From Turritopsis dohrnii (lineage: Eukaryota > Cnidaria > Hydrozoa > Anthoathecata > Oceaniidae), in contig BQMF02000001.1 of assembly GCA_027922465.2 (NCBI GenBank), positions 2,170,001 through 2,234,000 on the forward strand: 64,000 bases of DNA, given 5' to 3'. Both the position numbers and the translations under genes were made by a program. Positions 33,021 through 45,600 of the stretch are shown one piece after another (the stretch's first letter is position 1; each line of letters opens with the position of its first letter). A model generated the notes under the pieces. That model saw only the letters and a program-made list of their open reading frames with translations, did no database searches and was not told the DNA's origin.

Positions 33021-33049
<29 letters not shown>
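33021..33049 (+). repeat. A29 homopolymer joining LTR and integrase remnant
   Basis: Twenty-nine A residues follow AAGG. In the intact 3' LTR the same place has only AAAACGG. The run marks the deletion joint. Confidence 0.85.
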
Positions 33050-33053
<4 letters not shown>

Positions 33054-33415
33054 CATCGTACGAATCCGTCAAAGTACATTATGACAAATACGCTAAGAAA
33101 GCAACAGAAAACGCTAATAAACGTTGTACAGCCGAAGCAGAAACATTCAATGTTGGAGACCAAGTTATCTTAAAGCGTGGGAGGAAAGATAATAAGTATC
33201 AAAGTAATTATTTCAATGATAGTTTTACCATCATAGAAGTTCAAAACACTATGTTGACAGTACAAAACGATCGAACCAAACAAAAGTACAAGCGACATAT
33301 AACGTTTGTTAAACATGTAAAATATAACTCGAAGCCGAATAAAGAAAACGCAGAAGTTCAACAGAACCATGCGATCGATCGAAAACAGTATTCATTACGA
33401 TCTCGTTTTTTGTAA
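33050..33415 (+). pseudogene. Integrase C-terminal remnant between the LTRs
   Basis: About 120 codons (SYESVKVHYDKYAKKATENA...FNVGDQVILKRGRKDNKYQS...) resemble the region after the integrase core in LTR retroelements: a coiled stretch, the VGDQV beta strand and an SH3-like fold, then the natural stop. It has no start of its own; the frame is only formally open through the A-run. The core and all upstream gag-pol are deleted. Confidence 0.75.
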
Positions 33416-33841
33416 ATAGGGGGAAGTTGTTATGTTCAAGCTATGACTTTAAGCACGTATTTATATCACGTGACTACTTTGTAAATAGATTATTCTTATG
33501 ATACTTCTCAAGGAAAACGGTCGTTTTTACTTCGTGTAAGCTATCCAATAAAACGTAACAGTTCCCTCTGCTAACAACAACACATTACAATCCCCAGGTC
33601 CTTTTTTTAACAGTTCGTTATCTTAAAAGATGAAAAACAGTTTCATATGTATTAATTCGTGCCATATAACATCGTATGGATAAATATTACAACAACAACA
33701 GCAAATTTTCTTGCAAAAAACTTTTTTCGGAAAATTGATTCCATCTTCAGTGCGTAAAATAGAAAAGAAACCAGTCTGTTTTTTAGAAAGTATTCTCAAC
33801 ACTGCCCCCAAAATATTTGCATCGAGTGTTTCTTCAGACCA

Positions 33842-33939
33842 CAGTGGGTAAAATCATCAAAAAAGTCACTGTGACGAAGTGCATTTTCGTTGAAATGGCC
33901 TGTACACGTACGCGCTTTTCTAAGAAATATTCTCCACCG
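33842..33939 (-). repeat. Small palindromic MITE, copy 6
   Basis: CAGTGGGTAAAATCATCAAA and GTCACTGTGACGAAGTGCAT match the family; the right half is diverged. Confidence 0.55.
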
Positions 33940-34123
33940 TGGTGGAAAACAAAATTGCTTAGAACTGAAAATGTCGGAATAAGGTTTTGCATGTTACGGA
34001 AACATGAAAATGTTGCTGTCGTACAAAACTACAACATCGTTTTCTTTATTATATTGTTTTGATAGTTATATAAATGATAAGCGCATTTTCTTTCCTGGTG
34101 ATGATAAGCCTGTCTATATCACA

Positions 34124-34384
34124 AACACTTTCGTACCGAGGTTCTGTCGGTTCACTGATAAAAGATCTGGGTTCGCGCTTGTCTTACGAACGAAAAAACA
34201 GGTAATTAGTTTCCTCGTGTGCTTGAAAAACATTTTTTTTAGAAATAACTTCTTAAACACTTTCGTACCGAGGCTCTGTCGGTTCATTGATAAAAGCTCT
34301 GGGTTCGAGCTTGTCTTACGAACGAAAGAACAGTTTCCTCATGTGCTTGAAAAACTTTTCTTTTTTAGAAATAACTTCTTCACG
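34124..34384 (+). repeat. Tandem duplication of a ~130-bp unit
   Basis: Unit 1 (34124-34254) and unit 2 (34255-34384) both run from AACACTTTCGTACCGAGG through CTTGTCTTACGAACGAAA to AGAAATAACTTCTT. Unit 1 has a few extra bases creating ACAG|GTAATT. Just after, GTTGGACTCCTCC...TTGACTGACCCTGAA (34410-34442) also occurs at 14662-14695, so this is repeat territory. Unrelated to any known protein by inspection. Confidence 0.75.
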
Positions 34385-34799
34385 AGATAACAACGCCAGT
34401 GGAATTAGTATTGTTGGACTCCTCCACTTGACTGACCCTGAATACGCCTCTGTGGATTGTGGAAAACAATCAAAAATTATTCTCAAATCCAAAAAGGTAC
34501 AACGCTAAAATGCATGAATGAAATACATAATGTCAGAAATCAATGTTAAACTGGTCAATTTCACTTCTAATGCCGTTCTGTTTTGACACTCTTTGATCCT
34601 GAATAGACGGGTGTTGTTTTCCGATAAAAACTATAATAACTCTCAGCTGGCTACCCCCGTCTAATATCAGTTATAATTGAGTATTTCCTTAGCAACGCAA
34701 AGAAAATCAAATTAGGAATGTTGGTAACTCAATAAAAACTGCAAAACTTGATAAAACATCCGTTAATCAATAATCATATCTGTTAACAAAACTTAATAG

Positions 34800-35290
34800 G
34801 TAATACACGTCCAAAATCATCATGAACTCACTTACGCAAGAGAAAAGACCCAACCTATAGATAATGAGATAAAATGGGAAAAGTTATTGAATATTTTATC
34901 AAACATCCGAGAAAAAAATATCTTCGACACTTCTCTTGAAATCCAATTTAAACAACAATGTTTTGCCGAACTACATAATATCCTGTCTACTTTAGATACG
35001 CTTCCCTGCTTCAGCATGTTTTTTGCCAATCACGTGACTTTTTTTAATTGTCTTTATGATAATTTTAATGCATATGCCGGTTCAAAACAATGTAGAAATT
35101 CAAAGTCCGTTAAAATATCAGCGTTTAAAAACACCTTAATGAGAAGATGTATTCATCTGTTCCGTTGGTCGGAAGATATCAAGGCCGTGTTAAAAGCTTT
35201 ATTTTCAATTTTTTTTTTTGTCTTCGCTTCCTTTTTCTATCTTTATTTATATACGCATACGTTTCTTTATAAATCTTTAAAGCATCTATA
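34800..35290 (+). CDS. Candidate exon of an unrecognised gene
   Basis: An open frame of about 163 codons begins right after a possible acceptor (AATAG at 34799) and runs to TAA. The first ~130 residues (DTSLEIQFKQQCFAELHNIL...FKNTLMRRCIHLFRWSEDI) look compositionally like a soluble protein. The last ~30 are poly-Phe/Leu/Tyr and probably intronic. No family is recognised, and there is no good ATG at the start. Possibly part of an unannotated gene between GH31 and ETS, or chance. Confidence 0.25.
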
Positions 35291-36913
35291 ATACGAAAAT
35301 AAGCTTTTAAATAAAGTCACCTGTCTCACTTCCACGTTTGAACAAAACGTCTTTTGTATCTTCTCGATGTGTTATGATCCCCTTCTTATAAACTCTTCTG
35401 TTTTTTGAAGATTACATGTTCGTCTCGGCGGTTTTTTTTACTGTTTTTTTTTGTTATATACCATGTGTTATATGTTTTCATCTGAACTTTATTTACCATT
35501 CTTATGTGACGGTAATTCATGTACGAAATATTTACAGGATAGAACTATTTACGTTAGAAGTAGAACATGCAGAAAGGTAGAGACAAAATACAAAACAATT
35601 CCTGTAAGTCCATTATTGAAATTAACAAAATGTTATCTTTCTTTTGGCGAGTTAAGCTAAGCTGAATTTTTAAACTGTGGGTGGGGTCCATGGAAACGGG
35701 GACTTATTACACAAGTGTGATAAAAGCAAGACCAAGACATGTGGCATTATGTTGCCATAGACCTGGTTCTCTCTGTTTAAGTATATTTTGAAAATTTCAG
35801 ATCAATGTTGCAAAGGACTCAAGTTTCATGTTGTAGTCACATAAAGCTACTTTTTGCGATCAGCTCTTGTCAATCAATCAAATTTCTGCTAAAGAAAACG
35901 AAACAGACATTAAATTCCACGTACGTTTCTCAAAGAAGGCCAACATGTTCATGTTGTTTTTTGATTCAAAAATAAGGAAGCTATCGAAAGCGAGGGAACG
36001 CTTAACGTTGAAATTGAAATTGGAGAATAAAGGGTGCATTAAGAGAACTGTGTGGGAATTCTGCAAAAATTTTTCTCTATCGCCTCAAGGTTGATAGGGA
36101 AATTCTTCCCGCTAAAGAAAGTCACACGGGCATATTAACTTCTCCATTTTTGAGTTAGTAAGCTTTCGGTTTCGCCACGTATCTGCGAAAAAGAAGGTTA
36201 AAAAAAAAGATTTCCAAACGTGCGACACGCAAGAATCCAACAATGGATCAATGAAATGCATTATATTGTGCTGTGAAGGTGTGGTAGTGGATTCAAGCAA
36301 ACCGATCCTTGTTTGAGTCTCATTCTTAGGGATGTAGCAAGACATTTGGAGTGCTTAAAGTATGTAGGCATTACGTCATTTTAGCATTGCACGGCATTTT
36401 TAAGGCGTTTCTAGTCATAATATCAATACGTTCACTCAAAGAAGAATCTCTCACTGTCTCTTTATTCTACCTCACTTTAAAACCGGCATAGCAGCCCATC
36501 AATATCAATGATATTAATATGTAGCAACTATAACAAGTTGTAAGTCAGAAGGTCGAAAGACTTAGTAGCCATTGACTAAATGCATATGCTTATTGCGCAC
36601 TATAATAAGTTGTGAGTCAGAAAGTGGAAAGAATTAAGCACTAGCTACGTTTTAAAAAAAAACAAACACCACCCGGTTTCATGTTTATGTAAGTAGTTTA
36701 ATTTTTTCGCAATACATTGCATTGCGACTCTTGTGAAGTGTACTTATGTAAAAGGTGTACGGAAATCCTTTAAAAAGTCAAAAGTCTTATGAAGTTTTCC
36801 TCTACGAATTCCGAAAGAGATTATTTCTTTTGTTGGCGGAATGGAAATGAATAGATAATGTAATAGTTTTTTATAAAGCTCGGATAGCGATTCCGTTCAA
36901 TTCTATAGTAATT
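35291..36913. other. Intergenic or intronic, no confident feature
   Basis: Only weak exon-like ORFs are present (for example 35867-36090, Lys/Arg-rich). CACTATAATAAGTTGTGAGTCAGAA at about 36600 partly repeats ACTATAACAAGTTGTAAGTCAGAA at about 36527. Confidence 0.4.
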
Positions 36914-37075
36914 TGTGTTATTTCAGATCGTAGGAACGTATAATACTCTTATCTTATGCAAGTCTGATGAAGTCCAACAAGAAGGTAAATTATTTGCTAT
37001 CAATGGATTTTATCAGCTGACTATCAGAACAGGGTCGTGGTCGTCGTCGCCAATGATTTTTAAGTGTATTTCTGG
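36914..37075 (+). CDS. Candidate exon of an unrecognised gene
   Basis: After TTATTTCAG the frame IVGTYNTLILCKSDEVQQEG...NGFYQLTIRTGSWSSSPM reads like protein. Possible donors are AAG|GTAAAT (about 36984) or TCTG|GTCAGT (about 37075). Other exon-like frames are at 35567-35603 and 35867-36090. I cannot assemble them into a gene or name a family. Confidence 0.2.
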
Positions 37076-37196
37076 TCAGTACTATTCAAGTGCAAGGAAG
37101 ACCGAAAGCAAGTCAAAAAAGCCACTGACTTGCTTGCAGACTTACTTTTTTTAACCATATCGTGATGCCCACCCCCGTTCACATAACTGTATAATA

Positions 37197-37605
37197 GGGA
37201 CCTTACGAAACTAAGACGGCAACGTGGACGACGACGTGAGGCAAACAAAAGATTCAATTTACTCCATAGATTTGCTTTAGAATGGAAGTCATTTCACACT
37301 ATACTATTGGGAAATATTTTTAATTTTACTAATATCATTATTAGATTTGCACGTTCTACACACAACGTAAAAAGTAATATTTTGAAGTCGTACTGAAAAC
37401 GAAGACGTGAAAATAGCAGTACTTCCGATAATTTTTCCTTGGTTCCTTCATGATTCTGTCTCTCAAAGTTCAAAAAACAAACTCCAAAGGCATTATAAAT
37501 AAACTTCTTAACTCAAGTGTATAGTTTCTGCTTTTTTGTGATTCATTGAAGATGAATACCTTGTACGTCGTCGTCCACGTTGCCGTCGTACTTTCGTAAG
37601 TTCCC
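37197..37605. repeat. 409-bp MITE with long TIRs and TA duplication, copy 1
   Basis: Starts GGGACCTTACGAAACTAAGA and ends with the imperfect reverse complement (TACTTTCGTAAGTTCCC), about 40 bp of inverted repeat including GACGGCAACGTGGACGACG. TA flanks both sides (37195-37196, 37606-37607). TA duplication suggests mobilisation by a Tc1/mariner-type transposase. No coding frame. Confidence 0.85.
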
Positions 37606-37682
37606 TAATGTCTACGTTAGAGATCAGAATTAAAGGGCGGTCAAATAATAGGGCGTACTAGTTTTAATGTTTGAACCTTCCA

Positions 37683-37780
37683 CCCCAGTGAACAAATTTA
37701 TGGAAAAACCAATGCAAAGGAGTGCATTTCTATAGAAATATACACACTGTTTCAAAATATGCTCTTCATCGCAACGGGTA
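37683..37780 (+). repeat. Small palindromic MITE, copy 7
   Basis: CCCCAGTGAACAAATTTATG...AGGAGTGCATTTCTATAGAA...ATGCTCTTCATCGCAACGGG. The right end is truncated. Confidence 0.65.
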
Positions 37781-39679
37781 TGTTTACATCAACGCATGGT
37801 TTGGCCTCTCATCCGTAAATGTGTTTGATTTCTTCTTTCAATATTCTCACCTTTATACAACAGGGGGACAATAAGTTGCAGAAGTCACACCTTGCCTGTC
37901 ATTCACGTTTTTTAGTAACTTTTGGTCTGGTCCTTTTTATCAGGGATTTGGTTCTCCCTTAAATAAAAATAAATTTTACTATAATAAAAATAATTAAATA
38001 ATTTACAAATAATAGTTTTTCATCAAACAATAATATTTATATGCGAATAATTGAGTTCGAGTAAATAAGTCTACATTAAAGAATTTATCATCAGAAATGC
38101 TTATTGTGATTTCGTTATTATATGGAAACTGGATCGAAAGTAAAGGCCACGTTGTTAAAATCATGAACAATAAAGTGTGCGGGATTTCAATTCAGGCTAA
38201 TCAATTCTATTTTTACTAATTTTCATTTTTGCATTCTTCTGTTGTTTCTCACACATCTGTCCATTCACCCGTGAATTTTTTAAGAACGACATATAAAGCA
38301 ACAAATAAGTTGAAATCGGAAGGGATTTACATTTAAGTAGATTTATTTGTAAATGTAATCTAGGAAGAGTGTTCAAATTTCCCTATGGTACATTGACACT
38401 CCTCCTTCTTGTCTTTTCATTGGATATTTGTTTTGTTGCATTTGAGCAATAACATCACAATAAAGATGCAAAATTTGAGGCAATAATAACAACTGAAGAC
38501 GGAAACCAACCAAGTGTTGATCGTTTTCAAAATTTTAATAATTTTAAATTGGTGGAGGGGGGAGAGACATTCGAGCTTTACCTATGTTCATAGTTATTAT
38601 CACATCAAATTTCGATCTATCAAGTTACTAAGTAGTATATCTTTCATCATATCAACGCCTACCATTTGGGAAAAAAGGATTGTTGTTGATTTACGTAAAT
38701 TTATGTCATAATTAATGTTCCGGTCGCCACTCTTCCGTGGTGTATATTTTTTATCGAGTTTAATTATTTTACATCAAAAGATAGGCATTTATTTCCGAAT
38801 AAGCATGTGAACACTACTTTTTTATTGAAGTAATTTAAGTAGCATATCAAGGATAATAATAGAACAAAAAAAGATTTATAGATACTGTCTATTTTCTCAT
38901 AAGTCCGTGCATTCTTATAATGTGGCTAGTCAATTTCATTTTTCCGACGCTTGTCGGAAATTTCGGTTTTATACAAAGAAATCAAACAGAATTCTATTAG
39001 GGTTGCTATTGTTATCTTTGCACGTCTGTGAGAGGAAATTGAAGTCAAATCTCATATAATATAAAGGAACTTAATCATGATTTATTTATGATTTTCTCAA
39101 TTTGAAAAAAATAAAATTTGCTCGTATAAAAAAATGAAAGGAAAAGAAAAAAAACACCTTCTTAGTTCATAAGTTCCGTTCAGTGGCTCTTGATGAATAT
39201 CTATACATGCATGAAATATTTTTTTTTTATATAAAAAAACTGTTTTAAGAACTTTGACTGTTTTAATCCAGTAACGTTTTTGAATTGTTTGTGTTCTTTT
39301 AATATCTTTGTAGGTCACACAGTGCATAACCAGTCAACCATGAGATTGTAACATTAGAGGAAGTCAGCGAAAGGACAGGAAGTTGCATGATTAATATATT
39401 TTGAAAAGCGATTTTTAAATATTTGTTGTTCGTTTATTTTTTTGTTTTATTCTGAAATGATGCACAAAGTTTAAAGTCGTTTATGTGTGAAAAGGCTTAG
39501 TTTATTCCAAAGAAGAGAAACCTACGAGGAAATTAGAAAGAAAATTATTTTTTAAAAGACATTTTATTCGTTGGATATCAAAGATTTAATATATTAAAAA
39601 TAAACACACAGACGTTGTGGTGGAAACTTTAACATAGTGGAGAAAGTTGTCTTTGGGATTTGCAAAGAAGATAAAGAAA
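37781..39679. other. Region upstream of the ETS gene; no feature boundary seen
   Basis: AT-rich DNA that should include the promoter and 5' untranslated region of the ETS gene. No TATA box or untranslated exon can be assigned with confidence. A-rich tracts lie at 39105-39160. Confidence 0.4.
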
Positions 39680-42600
39680 ATGATTGGTCATGATTGTCCT
39701 GATGCTTTACCTGTTAAATTTGAACCAAACTTTTCGGATGAAGACATCCAACAGTACGTTGAAGACAGAGAGATTATCTCAGGTAAACGTTTTTAAACTT
39801 TCGAATATTTTGAGAGATAAATTTATTTGGTTTTTATCGATGAAAAGCTTCCATGTCACCGTGGAAATGATTTAAAAAATGGTGCCTTTAAAATTTTGTT
39901 TTGTTTCTTTTTTCTACTATATACGACACAGGAAGATAACGGAGAGAAAATCTTTTGAGAAAAAAAAATTAATTCATCATTATTTTTTGTTGACATAACA
40001 AGTTGTTTAATAACGTTTCAAAAACCATAAAATTGAAAATAAATAAATAAATAATGTTTCTAAGCAACGAAGTTTAGATGGGACCTAATGCTATTACGAA
40101 GCCGGCCACCCCCTCTTCTTATTTATTTCTAGTGTCGTGTTTGTTTATTTTCCTCTTACAAAAATATAAGTCACGTTCAACTTTCTTGAGTCAATCATAA
40201 ACAAAGGATTTCGGAATTTGAAGTTGGCAATTTAGTTTTAATTAGATGTCCGGATTCTTATTGTAGCGGACTTCCTTTTATTGCAAATTAAACCGACAAG
40301 CTGTGTGAGCCATCTAATGACATCAGCTAATCTCATCTTTTGTTCGCACGTAAGAGCAATATATCGCTATTCTTTGTTGTTGGACATTTCTTTCTTTTTT
40401 TCTCACTATTGTCTTAATTAAAAGTTGCTATACACAATACAACACGTTGACGATGACTTTTCACAAAGGCAATTCTAGTAACTGGCGCAGGACTTCCCTT
40501 GAATCTTACGCAAGGATCGTCCTATAATTACCCTAGTGAATATAGCCACTGAATAGAAGGATTAGCGATTTCATGAATGCTAATTACTTGCCAATGCACT
40601 AATTAAAAAATATCATGTTTAGATAGCTGGCTCTTAATAAATTATACGTTAATTAGAAAATGTTACGAGACCTAGTCAATTAGGTTCCAACATGCGTCAT
40701 CAATGATATTTCCGGTCGCCTTAGTATTGGGCGTTTTCGAGTGAGGCTTTTGGCTTGAGGCGTTCTTTTCGATTTTAAAACGCTTGATTAAAGTGTCTCC
40801 TTTTATCGTTTGAAACAACGAGACATGGCCATAACCTCCATGTCCCAGCTCGAAACAACAAAGATTTGACCAGAAAGAATCGGGACACCATCAAATCATT
40901 ATTATGTTGTTTCATCGTTTTCTTGAATGTTTTTTCGTTTATCATTTTTTTTTTTTTTTTTTGAAAATCTTAATTAACAACAACAACAACACCTCGAAAA
41001 AGAGAAACGACGTTTAACGTCAGTAGACACGGCAAAATTTCGTAATCATTATCATTTCGTATTTTTTTGTGCGTGCGTAAATCGAACATTAATCATTTAA
41101 CATTTTGTCAAAAAAAAACCTATCAAGATGGTTACCAACAAACTTCACTCTCTCACGTGTAAAAAAAAATCCAATTTGCACGTAATTAGAAATTTCCTGT
41201 TCTTTGATCATTTGCGGCCTAAAGGGATAAAAAATAAACCACTTTGAAATTGGCTTGCCATCAACTATAATGGCAGACACGTCGTTGTGGTTACGAATTT
41301 AGAAATAGCAGTACATGTGTTTCCCATGGTCTTTTCGAACTTGCGCGAAACTCTTCTCGGAGAAATTTCTGAAAGTAACAAGGAATAAAAACAAACGATG
41401 AAAGTTTTTACCATCAACGTGCTAATTCGCGCGCGTCAAAACAATAGGGAACTTACGAAAGTACGACGGCAACGAAGGCGGCGACGTACAAGATATTCAT
41501 CTTGAATGAATTACAAAACAACAGAAATTGTACACTTGAGTCAAAAAGTTTGTATATAATGCCTATGAAGTTTGTTTCTTAAATTTTGAGAGACAGAATT
41601 ATGAAGGAACCAAGGAAAATTTATCCGTAGTACTGCTAATTTCACGTCTTCGTTTTCAGTACAACTTCAAAATATTACTTTTCACGTTGTGTGTAGAACG
41701 TGCAAATTTAATAATGACATTAGTAAACTTAAAAACATTTCCCAATAGTATAGCGTGAAACAGACTTCTATTCTAAATCAAATCTATGAAGTAAAGTGAA
41801 TCTTTTGTTTGCGTTGCGTCGTCGTCCACGTTGCCGTCATAGTTTCGTAAGGTCCCTAATATGTTTCCGAAAAACACTGATCACCTCAAATCTTACTTAC
41901 GCACCACATGACCTGTGTTTATTAGGAATTACGAAATTGTCCCATAAGTTTCAAAATGTTTTTGTAAAGTTAATGCCGTTACTCAAATATTTATGACACA
42001 CGGGATTGTTTTAATGATAGAATAGGGTTTCAAGCCACTCTGTTGATACATTTTACTGTATTTGTTATACAGATTTCGAAATTGAATCTGCTAAAAAACG
42101 TAAATAATGTTATATCAGGCAACAGAGTCTCAAAGCTAGTTATTTCGGAACGAAAATTTGCTTTAGTTCTCGTTTTCTGTTGCAACATTTATGCAACAGA
42201 TGTTCTATTAACACGAAAAGAGGTTTGCCAGTACATCTGAGGACAAAAAAAGCTACGTGACCTTTTTCAACGGAAGCCATATGTTCACTTTGACCCAGGT
42301 CGTTTTTCCGTTGCCAGTTCATTAAAATGACAATGAGAACCGGGGACGAACTTGTGAATCGCCTCCACCTTCTATTTTTACCTTAAGTTTTGTGCGCAAA
42401 ACTTCGTTTGCCGACCATGACGGAATTGCTTATCACGTTTCAGACGCAGATTTCCGATGACGTTTTTAACACATTCTATAAAGCCGGAAATATTTTCCGT
42501 TAGAATGCCATCATAATAAAACTTCTATCCTGCGAAAATATTGATCTTTGGCATATCTGCCGGTTATTTGTTTTCAAAAAAAAAATTTTGTTTGCATTCC

Positions 42601-45600
42601 GAAAATATTAGTTTCGCAAAAGAAAACAACAAAATTATGAATTTATGTTGATAAGGTCATTCTAAAACGTCCGTCTTTTTTATGAAAATTACATTGAGGA
42701 TTTTTTTTTTTTTACTTTGCCCCTGATTTAGTCCAATCAGAATTAATCTCTGTAATATTTTGCCTCTATTCCATGACGTGGTGTTGAATAGATCGATGTT
42801 TGGCAACGAGAGTTTGGCCGTAGGTTATATTAAAAATTGATCCCCAATTCAAAAATCGGCCGAGGACGCTCGTTATGTCAATTTTGTTTTGTAAAGGATT
42901 TATAAAACGCACTGGATGTTTGATTGAAAAAGCTTAATTTTATCACAGAAGTCGAAAAAAAAGAACTGGATATGTTTCTACGGATCTACAGTGTGTCCTA
43001 GATGCCAGACGCGTTGGAAGGACAGGGTGTGGCCATGGTGTGACGCATTTCCAATCCTTTCTCGTCGTTTTCCTTGTCAAACCTTTGCTTGGCAAACAGA
43101 CGTCATCCATGATTTTTTGTAATTAATCATTTTGATTTGATCACGAGGTCGAAGTTATTAAAAAAACCTGAGATAAAGTCCGAAAAACTGTCCGGTTGAA
43201 AGTAAGAAACAAAATCTTCACGTGGATAAATCTTCGAACAAAATTATGTACAAACTTAAAAAACAATGTGTAATAAATTTATGTAAAGAGTAAAGTTGAT
43301 GTCCCCACATCAGGCATTTTCCTCTATTTCTTAAAACAGAAACACTAAAATGATCTAAGAAACTTTGCCTTTCAAGGCCGATTTCTTACAGCTTTTATTT
43401 TATTTATTTATTTATTTATTTACGAATGTTTACCCAGGATAGCCTCTTCAGTTCCGTAAGGTACTGTTATCAATGAGGGTCCTGCGAAGGAGGTCCTAGA
43501 GCATTTAAAGCCCCCATTTGGGCTACGGAAGTTGTAATGACAGGAACCGCTCAACTAGACAACCACCCTAGACATCATTCCTACTCTACTACTGTTTTGA
43601 TTATTGTCATGCAAGGTATTTTAAACATAGAAACCATAATAAATTATGTAACATAGCCTGTGATATGATGGATGCATATCATAGCCTCATTGTAAGTGAA
43701 CTGAATATATTTTGATGATACTCGGTATGGTGTGATATGATATCATTTGATGATATTCGTAAAATTTTCCACAATCGAAAACCACATGTTAGATGATGTG
43801 AACAGGGACAGACCGTGTTATAGAAAAGACTGTTTCTCGAGTGACTGAAAGCTTCAGATCAAAATTTAAAGAAGCTCTCGGACTAAATCATTTCTTCCAG
43901 AAATCGAACTGCTATTATCATTATCCTATCGGAAAATAATACGATAGCTTATGACCTTTTATTTGTGTCTGTTAAAAAAAATTGTCCTATTTTTGAGGAA
44001 AACAACCTATTTTTTGCGATATGGAGTGAATAATTTTCATTCCTTTTTTTATATTGTGAAATGGTCTATTCATTTCATGATAGTTTGGTGGACATCAGGC
44101 TTTAAGTATTTCAAGCATGATTTTCTATCGTCAATTTGTAAATCGTCAACGGTGATATCACAAAGCCTCGAAAGCCAAAGTGATATCCCTATCACTGCCA
44201 AATGACGAAGGTTTTATATGCATAATTCAATTCTTATTTTTATTATTGTTTGACAACAGGTCCACGACGTTCAGTTCATTTATGGGAATTTCTACTCGAG
44301 CTTCTGATGGACGAAGCTCAATCGCCAGTCATCCAGTGGACAGATGAAGTGAACGGAGAATTCAAGCTAAAAAGCAGTGAAGATGTTGCTAGGAAATGGG
44401 GTCAGCGAAAACATAAGGAAGGCATGAACTATGACAAGCTGAGCAGAGCACTGCGGTATTACTACAGCAAAAATATCATAAAAAAGGTACGGTAAAGAAT
44501 AGGATTTGTTAGACACTGTATGCGTTTTGTATCCAATGTCAGTATGTGTTTAAGCATACGATATTTCATACCGAAGAAACCATCTTTAATAACGTTCTAA
44601 CATGCATACCTTCACCGGTTGTGATGTAACGTAGAAAGGATGTCAGAAAAGAAAACACATTCACGTTACCATTTAGATCGTTTCATTTAAGATCGTTTAC
44701 CAATAGGGTACAGTAGATTGTCACCATTTGTGTACCTATATCTGTAGACTTTCTATAAGTGGATCCAGGGTTGTGGAGTGAGAGTGGGAGAAGTGCAGTA
44801 TGATAAAATTTGTTCTCAATCTTAAATATCCATTAGGTCATTACCACGTTTTACTTCTCTATTCCAAATAGCTCAACTCTTCTTGAATGAATCCAACTCT
44901 GTTGTTTTGCTGCATGTATTGTTCGTCGATATTCAATTTGGCCTTTTTAGTTTTGTAAATTGATATGAAGGGAAGCGGAGTAAGAGGCACTCTATTCATG
45001 TCGAAATGAAACCATAATGTAGTAACATCGATAAAGCCTTTCGTAGGTGTTGGCAAGTTTTTGACAATATTATTTCATCTCTTTGAATCAGTGAATATGC
45101 TACCACGTATAACAAATTGCAAGACCAGAAAAACGCAAGAAATACCATGCTTCCAAACACAAAACAGCCGACAGTACGGTTTTGTTTGTCAACCGTTGTC
45201 AGATAATAGACAGATATTCGAAATGAATTTCATAACGTCGTTAATATATGTCTTTATCTTGTTTAGGTCAGTGGTCGTAGATTCGTGTACAAGTTTGTGC
45301 CATCCCCTGAAATGCACGCAGCTGTCAATGCTATCAAAGCTCACATGTTAAGGACCGGGCAAAAGGTCATTCCCACTGGGCCGTTTCCTCACCTACAAAC
45401 GCAAGATAAAACATCACTTATGTCTTCTACGAACAATGCCAAACCCTACGGTTTTTTTCCTAATTCGCGTAATTCTATTTCACCGCGTTTGGCTGCACCA
45501 AAATATTCCCTCTCGACATGTCATTCACCGGTACGCTGCCGGAGTCCACACCGACACGAAGCTGAAAGGTACGGAAGCCCACAGCGACATGACAGCGATA

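Larger units (their letters stand above)
32935..33560 (+). mobile_element. LTR-retrotransposon deletion derivative with perfect 5-bp target duplication
   Basis: The 3' LTR is 33428-33560 (133 bp, TGTTATG...CGTAACA, with AATAAA at about 33547). A 5' LTR copy starts at 32935 with the same ~87 bases but breaks off after CTTCTCAAGG and continues into A29. GTTCC flanks both sides (32930-32934 and 33561-33565). A polypurine stretch (GGGGGAAG) precedes the 3' LTR. Only 626 bp remain of an element that would normally be several kb; the sole coding remnant is an integrase C-terminus. Insertion boundaries are read directly from the sequence. Confidence 0.88.

Noticed and set aside
34004..34390. 128-codon ORF
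   Set aside because: Built by the ~130-bp tandem duplication read in one frame; no protein family and a repeat context.
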